Made by a program: the position numbers and the translations under genes
Shown: piece after piece, positions 45,055 to 53,584 of the stretch
Position numbering within the stretch: the first letter of the stretch is position 1
How the letters are laid out: each line of letters opens with the position of its first letter
Notes under the pieces: generated by a model
The model's input: the letters and a program-made list of their open reading frames with translations, nothing else
What the model was told of the DNA's origin: nothing
The model's database searches: none
Source: Arsenicibacter sp965247375
Lineage (GTDB): Bacteria > Bacteroidota > Bacteroidia > Cytophagales > Spirosomataceae
Length of the DNA stretch: 64,000 nt
Direction of reading: 5' to 3'
Assembly (NCBI GenBank): GCA_965247375.1
Contig: CBDFHU010000072.1
Location: forward strand, 121,232-185,231

Positions 45055-45834
45055 ATGTCAAAGAGACCGATTACAATTTCAATAACCAACAACAAAGGCG
45101 GAACCGGCAAAACCACTACGGCCCTGAATCTGGGGGCTGCCTTGCAGAAAAAAGGCTTCCGTGTCCTGCTTATCGACCTTGATGCGCAGGGTAACCTGAC
45201 GCTTGCCACCGGCTGCCGGCAACCCCGCCACCATGCGGGTGAACTGCTGATGGACGAAGCGTCGTGGGAAGACACACTCATTACAGGCCCGACCGTACAC
45301 CTGATACCAGCCAGCCGGATGCTGCTGAGTTATGAGCACCGACTCAATGCCGAACCTGACAGCGGCTATCTGCTGCGTGAACAGCTGGAAAACCGGCCTT
45401 ATGACTACGTAATCATCGACTGTCCGCCCAGCCTGGGTGCACTGACGTTTGGTGCACTAAGCGCTACGGACTGGTTTATTGTGCCGATGCAGGGCGAAAA
45501 CTTTGCCTATATCGGACTGGATGAGATTTTGCAGTGTGCGGCCAAAGTCCGCCGCCGAATTAATCCGGGCATTAAGCTGGCCGGTATTCTGATGAATAAG
45601 TTCGACCTGCGGACAAAGTTTGGCCAGAGTGTTTATCAGAAGCTATCGGCGAATCCGGCGGTACGGGTCTTTAACGCCTCAATCCGGCAAGACATCAGCC
45701 TGATGGAATGTACAGCCTTCGGTCAAAGCATTTTCGACTATGCCCCTAATTCACGGGGGGCACAGGATCTGATGAATTTTTGTGACGAATTTTTACAATA
45801 CACCAACCAGCATGAAACGAGCCAAGTCCTTTGA
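45055..45834 (+). CDS. parA: ParA family partitioning ATPase
   Basis: A 259-residue ParA/MinD-type ATPase. The deviant Walker A is KGGTGKTTTALNLG (about 14-27), followed by LLIDLDAQGNLTLATG (about 38-53) and Walker B region YVIIDCPPSLGALT (about 118-131), all specific to ParA proteins. There is no N-terminal helix-turn-helix, so it is of the small (Soj-like) type. The final 23 bases overlap the next gene, which may encode the partner. The divergent upstream gap of 159 bp holds the promoter. ParA systems segregate chromosomes or plasmids; here neither rep nor classical parB is adjacent, so the pair may be a relict of a mobile element or a chromosomal positioning system. Confidence 0.92.
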   Translation: MSKRPITISITNNKGGTGKTTTALNLGAALQKKGFRVLLIDLDAQGNLTLATGCRQPRHHAGELLMDEASWEDTLITGPTVHLIPASRMLLSYEHRLNAEPDSGYLLREQLENRPYDYVIIDCPPSLGALTFGALSATDWFIVPMQGENFAYIGLDEILQCAAKVRRRINPGIKLAGILMNKFDLRTKFGQSVYQKLSANPAVRVFNASIRQDISLMECTAFGQSIFDYAPNSRGAQDLMNFCDEFLQYTNQHETSQVL

Positions 45835-46606
45835 TAATTTACTGACCGACCTGCACAGCGAACCGGTTGCCGATGTGAACATGTCGGTACTGGGTGCACT
45901 CGACTCCGATGACGTTACCGAACTTTCGCCGCTGAGTATCGATGAGCAGGAGCGGCTGAGTGTCTGTGAGCGTATCATCGATGAAGGGCTGGCAACATTT
46001 ATGGCCGTTGGCAACGCCCTGATTGAAATCCGTCACTCGAAGCTGTACCGGGAAAAATACCGGACGTTCGAAGTGTACTGCCGCAACCGCTTCGGCATTA
46101 AGCGCCAGCGTGCCTATGAGCTGATGGGCGCTGCTGAAGTGGTTAACAGCCTGCAACAGCCGGCCGTGTCGGAAATTTCCGACAACGATATTTCCTACCC
46201 GATGCCGGAGCGGGAATCCCACGCAAACGCCCTGTCGGCAATCCCTAAGGATGAACGGTTAAAGGTGTGGCAGCAGGTTAATGAGACTTCGCAGCAAACC
46301 GGTAAAACCATCACGGCCAATATGATTCAATCGGTGGCACAACAAAACCTCTCAACAGATACATCTTCCCTAGAAGAGTTGCCGTCGCAGGAAAATACAC
46401 TGACATTAATCCACAAAATCAGGAAAAACATCTCCAAAGCTGAACCAGATGATATCCGCGTTGAAGTGCATGGTGTCTGGTTGAAACGGTGTAGACTGGA
46501 AGAAGCATGGCGGACGCTGCGCGGGCGGCCGGAATGGGTCATAAATGACAATTTCAAAGACTGGCTTACCCTTGACGAAGCCAAAGCCATCGGTCTCATC
46601 AAGTAG
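45812..46606 (+). CDS. Probable ParA-associated protein (plasmid-partition-like, unassigned)
   Basis: A 264-residue protein that starts inside the parA gene (overlap 45812-45834), so it is translationally coupled. It has a conserved-looking core at about 50-110: a helix RIIDEGLATFMAVGNALIEI, then the phrase YREKYRTFEVYCRNRFGIKR and QRAYELMGAAEV, a pattern I associate with proteins encoded near plasmid and phage replication/partition genes (DUF3102-like; low certainty). A helix-turn-helix-like segment may lie in QTGKTITANMIQS. The C-terminal half (VHGVWLKRCRLEEAWRTLRG, WLTLDEAKAIGLIK) is not recognised. By position it could be a ParB substitute that binds DNA. A strong terminator follows. Confidence 0.65.
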   Translation: MKRAKSFDNLLTDLHSEPVADVNMSVLGALDSDDVTELSPLSIDEQERLSVCERIIDEGLATFMAVGNALIEIRHSKLYREKYRTFEVYCRNRFGIKRQRAYELMGAAEVVNSLQQPAVSEISDNDISYPMPERESHANALSAIPKDERLKVWQQVNETSQQTGKTITANMIQSVAQQNLSTDTSSLEELPSQENTLTLIHKIRKNISKAEPDDIRVEVHGVWLKRCRLEEAWRTLRGRPEWVINDNFKDWLTLDEAKAIGLIK

Positions 46607-46608
46607 GA

Positions 46609-46640
46609 AAAACGGGGAGGAAAGGTTTCCGCCCCGTTTT
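46609..46640 (+). terminator. Terminator after the parA operon
   Basis: AAAACGGGG (46609-46617) and CCCCGTTTT (46632-46640) pair perfectly; the stem continues after one mismatch with GGAAA/TTTCC, leaving a 2-nt apex (so a 4-nt or larger loop in practice). Confidence 0.8.
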
Positions 46641-46750
46641 CAGATTTCCCCTCACCATGAACCCGTCTTTCCTGATGGTGTCCTTCAGTGTCGTTATGTA
46701 GTAAAAAATGAAATGCGTAAGTTTGACACTGAAGCAGAAGACCCACTGGA

Positions 46751-48238
46751 ATGGACATAAATTCGGACAGCATCAAAATTCTGTTTGGCCTGAAATTACG
46801 GCAGTTACGTATCGATAAAGGAATAACTCAGTATGATCTGGCAGACATTTCAGGCTTGTCGGTTTCGTACATTAATGAGATCGAAAAAGGCAAAAAGTAC
46901 CCCAAAACAGAAAAGATCATTGCCCTGGCACAGGCAATGAACGTCCCTTATGATTCGCTGGTGTCATTGCAGCTCAGCAAACGCATGGAGCCAATCCATG
47001 AGTTGCTGCGGTCAAACCTGCTCAAAGACCTTCCGCTGAGTATGTTCGGCATAGAACCCGCTGACCTGCTCGAACTGCTGTCTGATGCCCCCGTTAAGCT
47101 CAGTGCCTTCATCAGTACCATGATGGAAATCAGCCGGCATTATAACCTCGGCGTTGAAGAGCTGTACTTCTCGGTGCTGAGGACTTATCAGGAAATCCAC
47201 GAGAATTACTTCGAAGAGATCGAACAGGCTGCTGACGCTTTTTTAAGCGATGTAAAAGCCAAGAAGGTACCGGGGGAACAATTTCTGCGCAGCCACCTGG
47301 AAACGGTCTATGGATATGCCATTCAGATTTTTGATGAACAGGACTACCCTAGTCTCGGTAGTTTGCGGTCCGTACTGATACCAGGCGAGAAAAAACTGCT
47401 GCTAAACCGGATTCTTACCCCCGACCAGCGCGCCTTTACGCTGGGTCGGGAAATCGGTTTTCTGCGTTTACAAATTAAAGAAAGACCACTGACTTCTTCG
47501 TGGGTGGAGGTGACTTCCTTTGAACAGGTGCTCAATAACTTCCGGGCATCGTATTTTTCCGGTGCCATCCTGATGCCCAAAGGCAAGGTTCTGCCCCTGC
47601 TCGAACAATGGCTCACGTTACCGACCTGGGAAAAAGCGGGTCAGTTTCTGCACCGGATGCTCGATGAACTACAGGCGACGCCCGAAACACTGCTGCATCG
47701 TATGAGCAACTTTCTGCCAAAGTACTTCGGGGTCGATCAGCTTTTTTTCCTGCGGTTTGAGCACAAACCCGGCAGTCAGACGTTTAATCTCACCAAAGAA
47801 ATGCATCTGGCACGGCTGCACAATCCGCACGGCATTACCAACGAACATTACTGTCGCCGCTGGGTTTCGCTGTCGATGTTGTTTGAGCTGGCCGAAATGC
47901 AGCAGGCAAATGACTATAAGGCCCCAATCCTGCGGGCACAGATCTCCGATTATATCGATTCCCACAACGCCTATCTGGTATTTGGCTTTGCCCGCCCGCT
48001 GACACCAATCAAAGACCTTAATCATAGTGTATCAATGGGTATTCTGGTTAATGATGTTACCAGAACGCGAATCCGGTTCTTATCCGACCCTGCCCTTGTT
48101 CACCGGAACGTAAACGAGTCTTGTGAGCGCTGCCGGGCCGTTGATTGTCAGGAACGCCAGGCCGAGCCGATATTATTGCAACGCCGTGAGCGGGTTGAAA
48201 CAATCAAGGAAACACTACTGCAAATGGGCGTAAAATAA
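46751..48238 (+). CDS. XRE family regulator with degenerate IrrE-like domain (ScfR/DUF2083-like)
   Basis: A 495-residue regulator. The N-terminal XRE helix-turn-helix (about 8-70) is clear: LRQLRIDKGITQYDLADISG followed by SVSYINEIEKGKKYP. The middle part (about 215-300) aligns in shape with an ImmA/IrrE peptidase-like domain, but where HExxH is expected the sequence is LGREIGFLRL (R233, E234), so zinc binding is lost. The C-terminal DUF2083-like part ends with a cysteine motif, CERCRAVDCQER. Family knowledge: such proteins (short-chain fatty acyl-CoA regulators such as RamB) control acetate/propionate metabolism by sensing acyl-CoA esters. No such metabolic gene is adjacent, so the target is unknown. 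Not recognised as phage-borne. Confidence 0.85.
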   Translation: MDINSDSIKILFGLKLRQLRIDKGITQYDLADISGLSVSYINEIEKGKKYPKTEKIIALAQAMNVPYDSLVSLQLSKRMEPIHELLRSNLLKDLPLSMFGIEPADLLELLSDAPVKLSAFISTMMEISRHYNLGVEELYFSVLRTYQEIHENYFEEIEQAADAFLSDVKAKKVPGEQFLRSHLETVYGYAIQIFDEQDYPSLGSLRSVLIPGEKKLLLNRILTPDQRAFTLGREIGFLRLQIKERPLTSSWVEVTSFEQVLNNFRASYFSGAILMPKGKVLPLLEQWLTLPTWEKAGQFLHRMLDELQATPETLLHRMSNFLPKYFGVDQLFFLRFEHKPGSQTFNLTKEMHLARLHNPHGITNEHYCRRWVSLSMLFELAEMQQANDYKAPILRAQISDYIDSHNAYLVFGFARPLTPIKDLNHSVSMGILVNDVTRTRIRFLSDPALVHRNVNESCERCRAVDCQERQAEPILLQRRERVETIKETLLQMGVK

Positions 48239-48350
48239 TGTTTGTCTCCTCCGGATGAAGTAAGCATTAAAATTTCGGACTTTAGTATACAGCCCGTTAA
48301 ACGTTTGTGCGTTATGTCTGTCTAACAGGCTTAGACCCAATAAACTAACC

Positions 48351-49796
48351 ATGCGTATGCGTAAAGAAAAGCAGGCTACCGCCCGAATGCGTCATTTATT
48401 CGACCGGGCGGGCTTTGGCGCTACTCCTGCCGGCATAGCAGAAGCAGCACAGTCTCCGGTCCGGAAAGTGGTACGCTCGCTCTTTAAACAGAGTGAAGAC
48501 TACACGCCTTTTACCGTCATTGATCCGGAGGAGTACAGTCCGAAGAAGCAACTGAAGAACATGGCGCAGAACGGTATGCTCGACCGCGATTCGCTTAAAG
48601 CACGCATTAAGGAGAACGCCGAGCTGGTACGCGATCTCAACGTTACCTGGCTCGACCAGATGGCTTCGGGCAAAGGGGCGCTCCGCGAAAAAATGGCCCT
48701 GTTCTGGCACGGTCATTTTGCCTGTCGCGCCCAGGGCCGCAACGGTCTGGTCATGCAGCAATATGCCAATGTGATCCGTCAGCACGCCCTCGGTAAGTTC
48801 AGCGATCTGTTGACCGCCGTATCCAAAACACCGGCGATGCTCCAGTTTCTGAATGCGCAGCAAAATAAAAAGAACGCCCCCAACGAGAACTTTGCCCGTG
48901 AGGTCATGGAGCTCTTCACGCTCGGGCGCGGTAACTATACCGAACACGACATCAAGGAAGCGGCCCGCGCCTTTACGGGCTGGGGCTTCAACATCAACGG
49001 CGAATTTGCATTCCGGCGGCAGGCACACGATACCGGAGAGAAAGAGGTTTTCGGCAAAAAAGGACCTTTTACCGGTGATGATATTCTGGTTATGCTGGTC
49101 GATAATAAGCAGACTGCCCGCTACATTACCGGCAAAATTTACCGGTATTTTGTCAACGAACAGGAGGACAAACAGCGGGTCGATACGCTGGCCGACGCCT
49201 TTTATCGCTCCGGCTACGACATCTCACAGTTGATGGAGACTATCTTCACGGCCGACTGGTTCTATGACCAGGCCAATGTGGGTGCGCATATCAAATCGCC
49301 GGTTGAGCTGCTGGCCGGTATGCGCCGGACACTGGGCGTACAGTTTGACCAGCCGCAACCGCAGGTCTTTGTACAGCGTACACTCGGGCAAACGCTGTTT
49401 TATCCGCCAAATGTGGCCGGCTGGCCGGGCGGCAAAAACTGGATTGATTCGTCGAGTCTGCTGTTCCGGATGAAGCTGCCGGACTATGTACTGAAAGCGG
49501 CCGAGGTAAACATCCGCGCTAAAGACGAAGCCGATGTGAATGCGGAACTGCTGGCCAAACGGGGCAAAAATCAGTTTACGACAACCATCAACTGGGATGA
49601 CTTTGAAAAGCCGTTCCAGCGGGTAAAAGATGACGAACTGCCGGATGCGCTGGCGACCTGCCTGCTGCCTTATCCCCTGCAGCCGGTTCAGCAACAGCTT
49701 CTCCTGAAGACTGTAAAGCCTGACCAAACGCACAGTGAGCGCATCCGGACGTTAACAGCGGCCCTCATGAGTTTACCCGAATATCAACTTTCATAA
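48351..49796 (+). CDS. DUF1800 domain-containing protein
   Basis: A 481-residue protein covering the full DUF1800 family length. Typical phrases are RMRHLFDRAGFGATPAGIAE at the start, REKMALFWHGHFACRAQ (about 106-122), NENFAREVMELFTLGRGNYT with EHDIKEAARAFTGWGF (about 178-212), and FYPPNVAGWPGGKNWIDSSS near 345-365. There is no evident signal peptide. DUF1800 genes are almost always directly followed by a DUF1501 gene, as here. The molecular role is unknown; the pair is common in Bacteroidota and Planctomycetes. ATG 48351 gives MRMRKEKQATARMRHLFDRA, with an alternative at codon 3. Confidence 0.93.
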   Translation: MRMRKEKQATARMRHLFDRAGFGATPAGIAEAAQSPVRKVVRSLFKQSEDYTPFTVIDPEEYSPKKQLKNMAQNGMLDRDSLKARIKENAELVRDLNVTWLDQMASGKGALREKMALFWHGHFACRAQGRNGLVMQQYANVIRQHALGKFSDLLTAVSKTPAMLQFLNAQQNKKNAPNENFAREVMELFTLGRGNYTEHDIKEAARAFTGWGFNINGEFAFRRQAHDTGEKEVFGKKGPFTGDDILVMLVDNKQTARYITGKIYRYFVNEQEDKQRVDTLADAFYRSGYDISQLMETIFTADWFYDQANVGAHIKSPVELLAGMRRTLGVQFDQPQPQVFVQRTLGQTLFYPPNVAGWPGGKNWIDSSSLLFRMKLPDYVLKAAEVNIRAKDEADVNAELLAKRGKNQFTTTINWDDFEKPFQRVKDDELPDALATCLLPYPLQPVQQQLLLKTVKPDQTHSERIRTLTAALMSLPEYQLS

Positions 49797-49806
49797 ACTA
49801 AAGACG

Positions 49807-49930
49807 AAAGAGTGGCCGCTCATGCGGAAAAGAGCGAAAGAGCGGAAATTCTGAACTTAATGTGGTAGCTATCGCCTGCCCGCTCTTGATCCGCTGTGGC
49901 GGGCCACTCTTTATCTCTTGCACTCTTTGA
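49807..49930. repeat. GAAAGAG-type intergenic inverted repeat, copy 3
   Basis: The gap between the DUF1800 and DUF1501 genes is an imperfect inverted repeat. AAAGAGTGGCC (49807-49817) pairs perfectly with GGCCACTCTTT (49902-49912), and internal GAGCGAAAGAGCGG matches CCCGCTCTT. Same unit type as the elements before tatC and after the M20D gene. Confidence 0.7.
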
Positions 49931-49935
49931 AACAC

Positions 49936-51141
49936 ATGAAACGTCGCAATTTCCTCCATAGATCGGCGCTGGCCACCGCGGGAACCATGATGATTCCCAA
50001 CTTTCTGAAGGCTTATGAAACAAGCCATCTCGGCCTCAGTACCCCCAACCATAAAGTATTGGTAATTGTACAGCTGTCAGGCGGCAACGACGGACTGAAC
50101 ACCGTTGTGCCTTACCGCAATGACATTTACTACCGCGAGCGGCCGGGCATTGCCATTAAAGCCGATAAAGTCCTCCGGCTGAATGATGACGTAGGCTTCA
50201 ACCCCGCCCTGGAAGCAGTTAAAGGACTATACGATGACGGACTGCTGACGATTATTAACAATGTCGGTTACCCGAATCCGGACCGGTCGCACTTCCGGTC
50301 GATGGACATCTGGCATACAGCCAGCGATTCAGACAAATATGTGCAAACCGGCTGGGTTGGCCGCTATCTCGATGCCAACTGCCACGGCAGCGCCTGCGAG
50401 CCACACCGTGCTATTGAAGTGGATGATACTCTGAGTCTGGCCATGAAAGGTTCTGAGATTAACGGACTGGCGGTGCTGGACCCGAAGAAACTATACAACC
50501 AGACCCGCAGCGGCCTCGTCCACAGCTTATCGGAAAGTAAGCTGGAGGCCCAGCATGAGAATGTGGCGTACCTCTACAAGACCCTGGCCGAAACGGTATC
50601 GTCAGCCGATTATGTTTACGACAAGGCAAAACGGGTTAAAGCCAGCCCGATGACGTATCCGGGCAGTGAGTTGGGTAACCGTTTAAAAACTGTCTCGGAG
50701 TTGATCCAGTCGGGTGTGTCGACCAGTGTATATTACATTTCGATTGGCGGTTTCGATACCCACATCAATCAGGTAAATCAGCAGGAGCGGTTACTGAGCC
50801 AATATGCCGAAGCGGTCAATGCCTTCATGCGCGACATGAAGCAGGCGGGTCTGGTCAACGATGTGCTGTTGATGACCTTCTCGGAATTTGGCCGCCGGGT
50901 GAAGCAAAACGCCAGCAACGGCACCGACCACGGCACAGCCAATAACGTATTTCTGTTTGGGGGCAACCTGACTCCGGGCAAGGTGTTCAATGAGGCACCA
51001 AACCTCACGAATCTCGACGAGGGCGATCTGAAGTACAGTGTCGACTTCCGGAGTATCTACGCTACCCTGCTCAGGAACTGGCTCAAAACCGACGACGTAG
51101 CCATCCTCGGCAAAAAGTTTGATACCTTACAGTTTGTTTAA
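49936..51141 (+). CDS. DUF1501 domain-containing protein, Tat-exported
   Basis: A 401-residue protein of the DUF1501 family, which has an alkaline-phosphatase/sulfatase-like fold. The N-terminus MKRRNFLHRSALATAGTMMI is a twin-arginine signal (RRNFL), linking it to the Tat pathway whose tatC is in this window. Family phrases are LVIVQLSGGNDGLNTVVPYR, YPNPDRSHFRSMDIWHTAS, SIGGFDTHINQVNQQERLL, TFSEFGRRVKQNASNGTDHG and TANNVFLFGG. I start at ATG 49936 rather than TTG 49918, because the Tat signal then begins at residue 1. The partner DUF1800 gene lies upstream with only a repeat element between. Enzymatic activity is not established for the family. Confidence 0.93.
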   Translation: MKRRNFLHRSALATAGTMMIPNFLKAYETSHLGLSTPNHKVLVIVQLSGGNDGLNTVVPYRNDIYYRERPGIAIKADKVLRLNDDVGFNPALEAVKGLYDDGLLTIINNVGYPNPDRSHFRSMDIWHTASDSDKYVQTGWVGRYLDANCHGSACEPHRAIEVDDTLSLAMKGSEINGLAVLDPKKLYNQTRSGLVHSLSESKLEAQHENVAYLYKTLAETVSSADYVYDKAKRVKASPMTYPGSELGNRLKTVSELIQSGVSTSVYYISIGGFDTHINQVNQQERLLSQYAEAVNAFMRDMKQAGLVNDVLLMTFSEFGRRVKQNASNGTDHGTANNVFLFGGNLTPGKVFNEAPNLTNLDEGDLKYSVDFRSIYATLLRNWLKTDDVAILGKKFDTLQFV

Positions 51142-51168
51142 CCCTTATCGCTTAAGTGCTGAAAAATA

Positions 51169-51201
51169 AGTGGTGGCACGACTTTGAGTCGTGCCACCAC
51201 T
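51169..51201. repeat. Perfect 33-bp palindromic hairpin between convergent genes
   Basis: AGTGGTGGCACGACT (51169-51183) and AGTCGTGCCACCACT (51187-51201) are perfect complements around a TTG loop. It lies between the DUF1501 gene and the convergent GNAT gene. No T run follows, so it looks like an interspersed repeat that may also stop or stabilise transcripts. Confidence 0.8.
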
Positions 51202-51248
51202 ACATATTACTCATTAGCCACGTTGCTCCATACCCGAGGCACCACAAC

Positions 51249-51749
51249 TCAGTCCAACGGTTTTTCCATGATATAATCCTCCATCAGAAAGCCGTTACCA
51301 ATGTCGATATTCTCCTGACCGGCAACGCTAAAGCCGATTTTTTCGTAAAACGCGAGTGCTTTATTATACCGGTTCACGTTAAGCGACATGGTTGTGTTGC
51401 CATACGCCTTTGCCACTTCAGCGACCTTTTCCAGTAATAACCGGCCGACGCCTTTACCCTGTTGGTTAGGCAGGATATACAGTTTGTGAACCTTGATGGT
51501 TGGCGAACCTTTATAATCCGGCTGACATGAGACAAAGCCTACCGCTTCTTCTCCGTCCATGGCCAGAAAAAACTGATGGCCACCCGTTATCATCTGCGCC
51601 TCCAGCGCCGGTGCAGCATACATCCAGTCCAGCATGTACGTGATCTGTTCCGGCGACAGGATAGCACCGAAGGTTTCCGGCCATGTCTGGTATGCAATCC
51701 CCCGGACAGCGGGAATAGCGGCAGTTGATGCAGTTACGATGGTAATCAT
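51249..51749 (-). CDS. GNAT family N-acetyltransferase
   Basis: A 166-residue GNAT-fold acetyltransferase. The acetyl-CoA pyrophosphate-binding motif is QGKGVGRLLLEKV (about 113-125), preceded by the beta4 strand VHKLYILPN. The substrate is not predictable; residues 1-60 (AIPAVRGIAYQTWPETFGAI) resemble small GNATs of amino-acid or peptide type. It starts 10 bp after the aldehyde dehydrogenase gene's stop codon on the same strand, so the two are probably co-transcribed. No signal peptide, cytosolic. Confidence 0.9.
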   Translation of the reverse strand: MITIVTASTAAIPAVRGIAYQTWPETFGAILSPEQITYMLDWMYAAPALEAQMITGGHQFFLAMDGEEAVGFVSCQPDYKGSPTIKVHKLYILPNQQGKGVGRLLLEKVAEVAKAYGNTTMSLNVNRYNKALAFYEKIGFSVAGQENIDIGNGFLMEDYIMEKPLD

Positions 51750-51759
51750 ATAGGGTCAG

Positions 51760-53343
51760 TTATTGGCTCATCTTTCCATCAGTCAGACGCCAGATGCCAA
51801 GCGGGTTGCCGTCTTTCAGCTCAGCCGGTAACAGCGCCTGCGGGAAACCCTGATAGCAAACCGGCCGCGCAAACCGGCGGATCGCATTCGTACCAACTGA
51901 GGTGCTCCGGCTATCGGTCGTGGCCGGATACGGACCTCCGTGCTGCATAGCATGGCTTACCTCCACACCCGTCGGAAAGCTGTTAATGATAAGCCGGCCG
52001 ACTTTCTGTTCCAGTATCGCCAGCAGGTCTGCATAGGCAACCAGTTCTTCGTCGGTTCCGTGGACCGTAGCCGTCAGGTGGCCTTCCAGCGAACGGGCGG
52101 CATCAAGCAACTGCTCACGCGTGTCCGCCTGGATAATGACACTGCTCGGGCCAAACACCTCTTCGGCCAGACCGGCTGTTTTCAGAAAATTATCGGCCGA
52201 AGCAGTTAGCAAAGCCGGTGTACCTAAAGCGAAGCCATCCGCTGCGGTCCCCTCCCCTACTACGGAAACGCCCTCGATTGTTTTCAGGTGTGACAGCCCC
52301 CGTGTATAGGCTTCCTGAATGCCTTTAGTAAGCATTGCTGCCGGAGCCGCCTGACCGACCGCAGCCCGTGCCTGATCAATAAATGCAGTCGTATTGCCGG
52401 ATTTCTGCACCAGTACTAATCCTGGATTAGTACAAAACTGACCAACACCTAACGTGACCGATGAAACATAGGCCTGAGCCAGTGCTGCCCCTTTTTGGGA
52501 TACGATTTCAGGCAGGAAGAAAACCGGATTTGTACTACCCATTTCGGCATAAACCGGGATCGGTTCCGGCCGCTGATTGGCCGCATCGAAGATCGCTTTA
52601 CCTCCGCGCAGGGATCCGGTAAATCCGATGGCTTTAATCGCCGGATTTTGCACAATCGCCATCCCGACGGCAATAGTCCTGCCCTGTACCATGGAGAAAG
52701 TACCCGCCGGCAAGCCACACGCCTCAACCGCACGGCTGATGGCAAGGCCAACCAGCTCCGACGTCCCGGGGTGTGCCGGGTGTGCTTTTACGACCACCGG
52801 ACAGCCGGCAGCCAGGGCAGAAGCCGTATCACCGCCCGCTACCGAGAAGGCCAGCGGAAAGTTACTGGCTCCGAAAATACCGACCGGTCCGAGCGGACGC
52901 AGCATCTGCCGCAGGTCTGGACGAGGCAGCGGCTGACGGTCTGGCAGGGCCGTATCAATGCGGGCATCGACCCACGAGCCCTCACGGACATACTGCGCAA
53001 ACAACCGCAGCTGTCCGGTTGTCCGGCCCCGTTCGCCGGTCAGGCGGGCCATGGGCAAGGCTGTTTCAGCATGTGCCCGCTCCGGCAAGGCATCGCCCAG
53101 ATTTTCGATTTCGGTGGCAATCCGCTCCAGAAACAGGGCGCGCTGCTCACCGGTTGTCTGCCGGTAAATCTGAAAGGCTTCGGCCGCCTGTACGCAGGCG
53201 TCAGCGACTTCGGCGGCCGTCGCTTCGTGAAAATCGCCCGGCAACGTCTCGCCGGTTGCCGGATTAATACCCTGAAAAATTTCCGTATTTGCGGCGCTTC
53301 GTGTAGCAGCCAGGAATTGATGACCAGTTAAGGAAGAAGACAT
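51760..53343 (-). CDS. Aldehyde dehydrogenase, probable 2,5-dioxovalerate (alpha-ketoglutaric semialdehyde) dehydrogenase
   Basis: A 527-residue NAD(P)-dependent aldehyde dehydrogenase. Catalytic residues are visible: N161 in GASNFPLAFS, E267 in AEMGS, the nucleophile C304 in GQFCTNPG, and the cofactor loop FTGS at 241-244 with K186. The combination of GATxxP-lacking FGASNFPLAF and VYAEMGSTNPVFFLP matches the alpha-ketoglutaric semialdehyde dehydrogenase branch, which oxidises 2,5-dioxopentanoate to 2-oxoglutarate in the non-phosphorylative pentose/uronate and hydroxyproline pathways. No other gene of such a pathway is adjacent, so the physiological substrate is inferred only from family resemblance. 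Confidence 0.9.
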   Translation of the reverse strand: MSSSLTGHQFLAATRSAANTEIFQGINPATGETLPGDFHEATAAEVADACVQAAEAFQIYRQTTGEQRALFLERIATEIENLGDALPERAHAETALPMARLTGERGRTTGQLRLFAQYVREGSWVDARIDTALPDRQPLPRPDLRQMLRPLGPVGIFGASNFPLAFSVAGGDTASALAAGCPVVVKAHPAHPGTSELVGLAISRAVEACGLPAGTFSMVQGRTIAVGMAIVQNPAIKAIGFTGSLRGGKAIFDAANQRPEPIPVYAEMGSTNPVFFLPEIVSQKGAALAQAYVSSVTLGVGQFCTNPGLVLVQKSGNTTAFIDQARAAVGQAAPAAMLTKGIQEAYTRGLSHLKTIEGVSVVGEGTAADGFALGTPALLTASADNFLKTAGLAEEVFGPSSVIIQADTREQLLDAARSLEGHLTATVHGTDEELVAYADLLAILEQKVGRLIINSFPTGVEVSHAMQHGGPYPATTDSRSTSVGTNAIRRFARPVCYQGFPQALLPAELKDGNPLGIWRLTDGKMSQ

Positions 53344-53532
53344 TGCTGTGCGTTAAAATAATGCTTTGGAAGGCAAGTTACTAAAAACGGAGCGTACGCG
53401 GACGGCTCTTTACAAGGGAAGAAAAGACACGACAAAATCGTATAAATTTCCGTCAAAAAGTGATCATAAAAACGAGCGACCGGTTCGGTGGCCTAAAAGG
53501 CTACTTTCTTTTTTGTAGATATCTTTCCACAA

Positions 53533-53564
53533 AAAAACGCCAACTATCTACAGTTGGCGTTTTT
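53533..53564 (-). terminator. Terminator after the coiled-coil lipoprotein gene
   Basis: AAAAACGCCAACT (53533-53545) and AGTTGGCGTTTTT (53552-53564) form a perfect 13-bp stem with a 6-nt loop, 20 bp beyond the stop at 53585. Read on either strand it has the T run. Confidence 0.9.
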
Positions 53565-53584
53565 AAGGTCAGGTGTATGTATCC

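Noticed and set aside
46751..48238. Phage repressor
   Set aside because: The XRE domain and IrrE-like part might suggest a phage or mobile element, but the length and C-terminal cysteine cluster fit the chromosomal ScfR-type regulators better, and no phage genes are nearby.
52495..53331. A 278-codon open frame on the plus strand
   Set aside because: It is antisense to the aldehyde dehydrogenase gene, whose catalytic residues are all present. The translation is Arg/Gly-rich noise.
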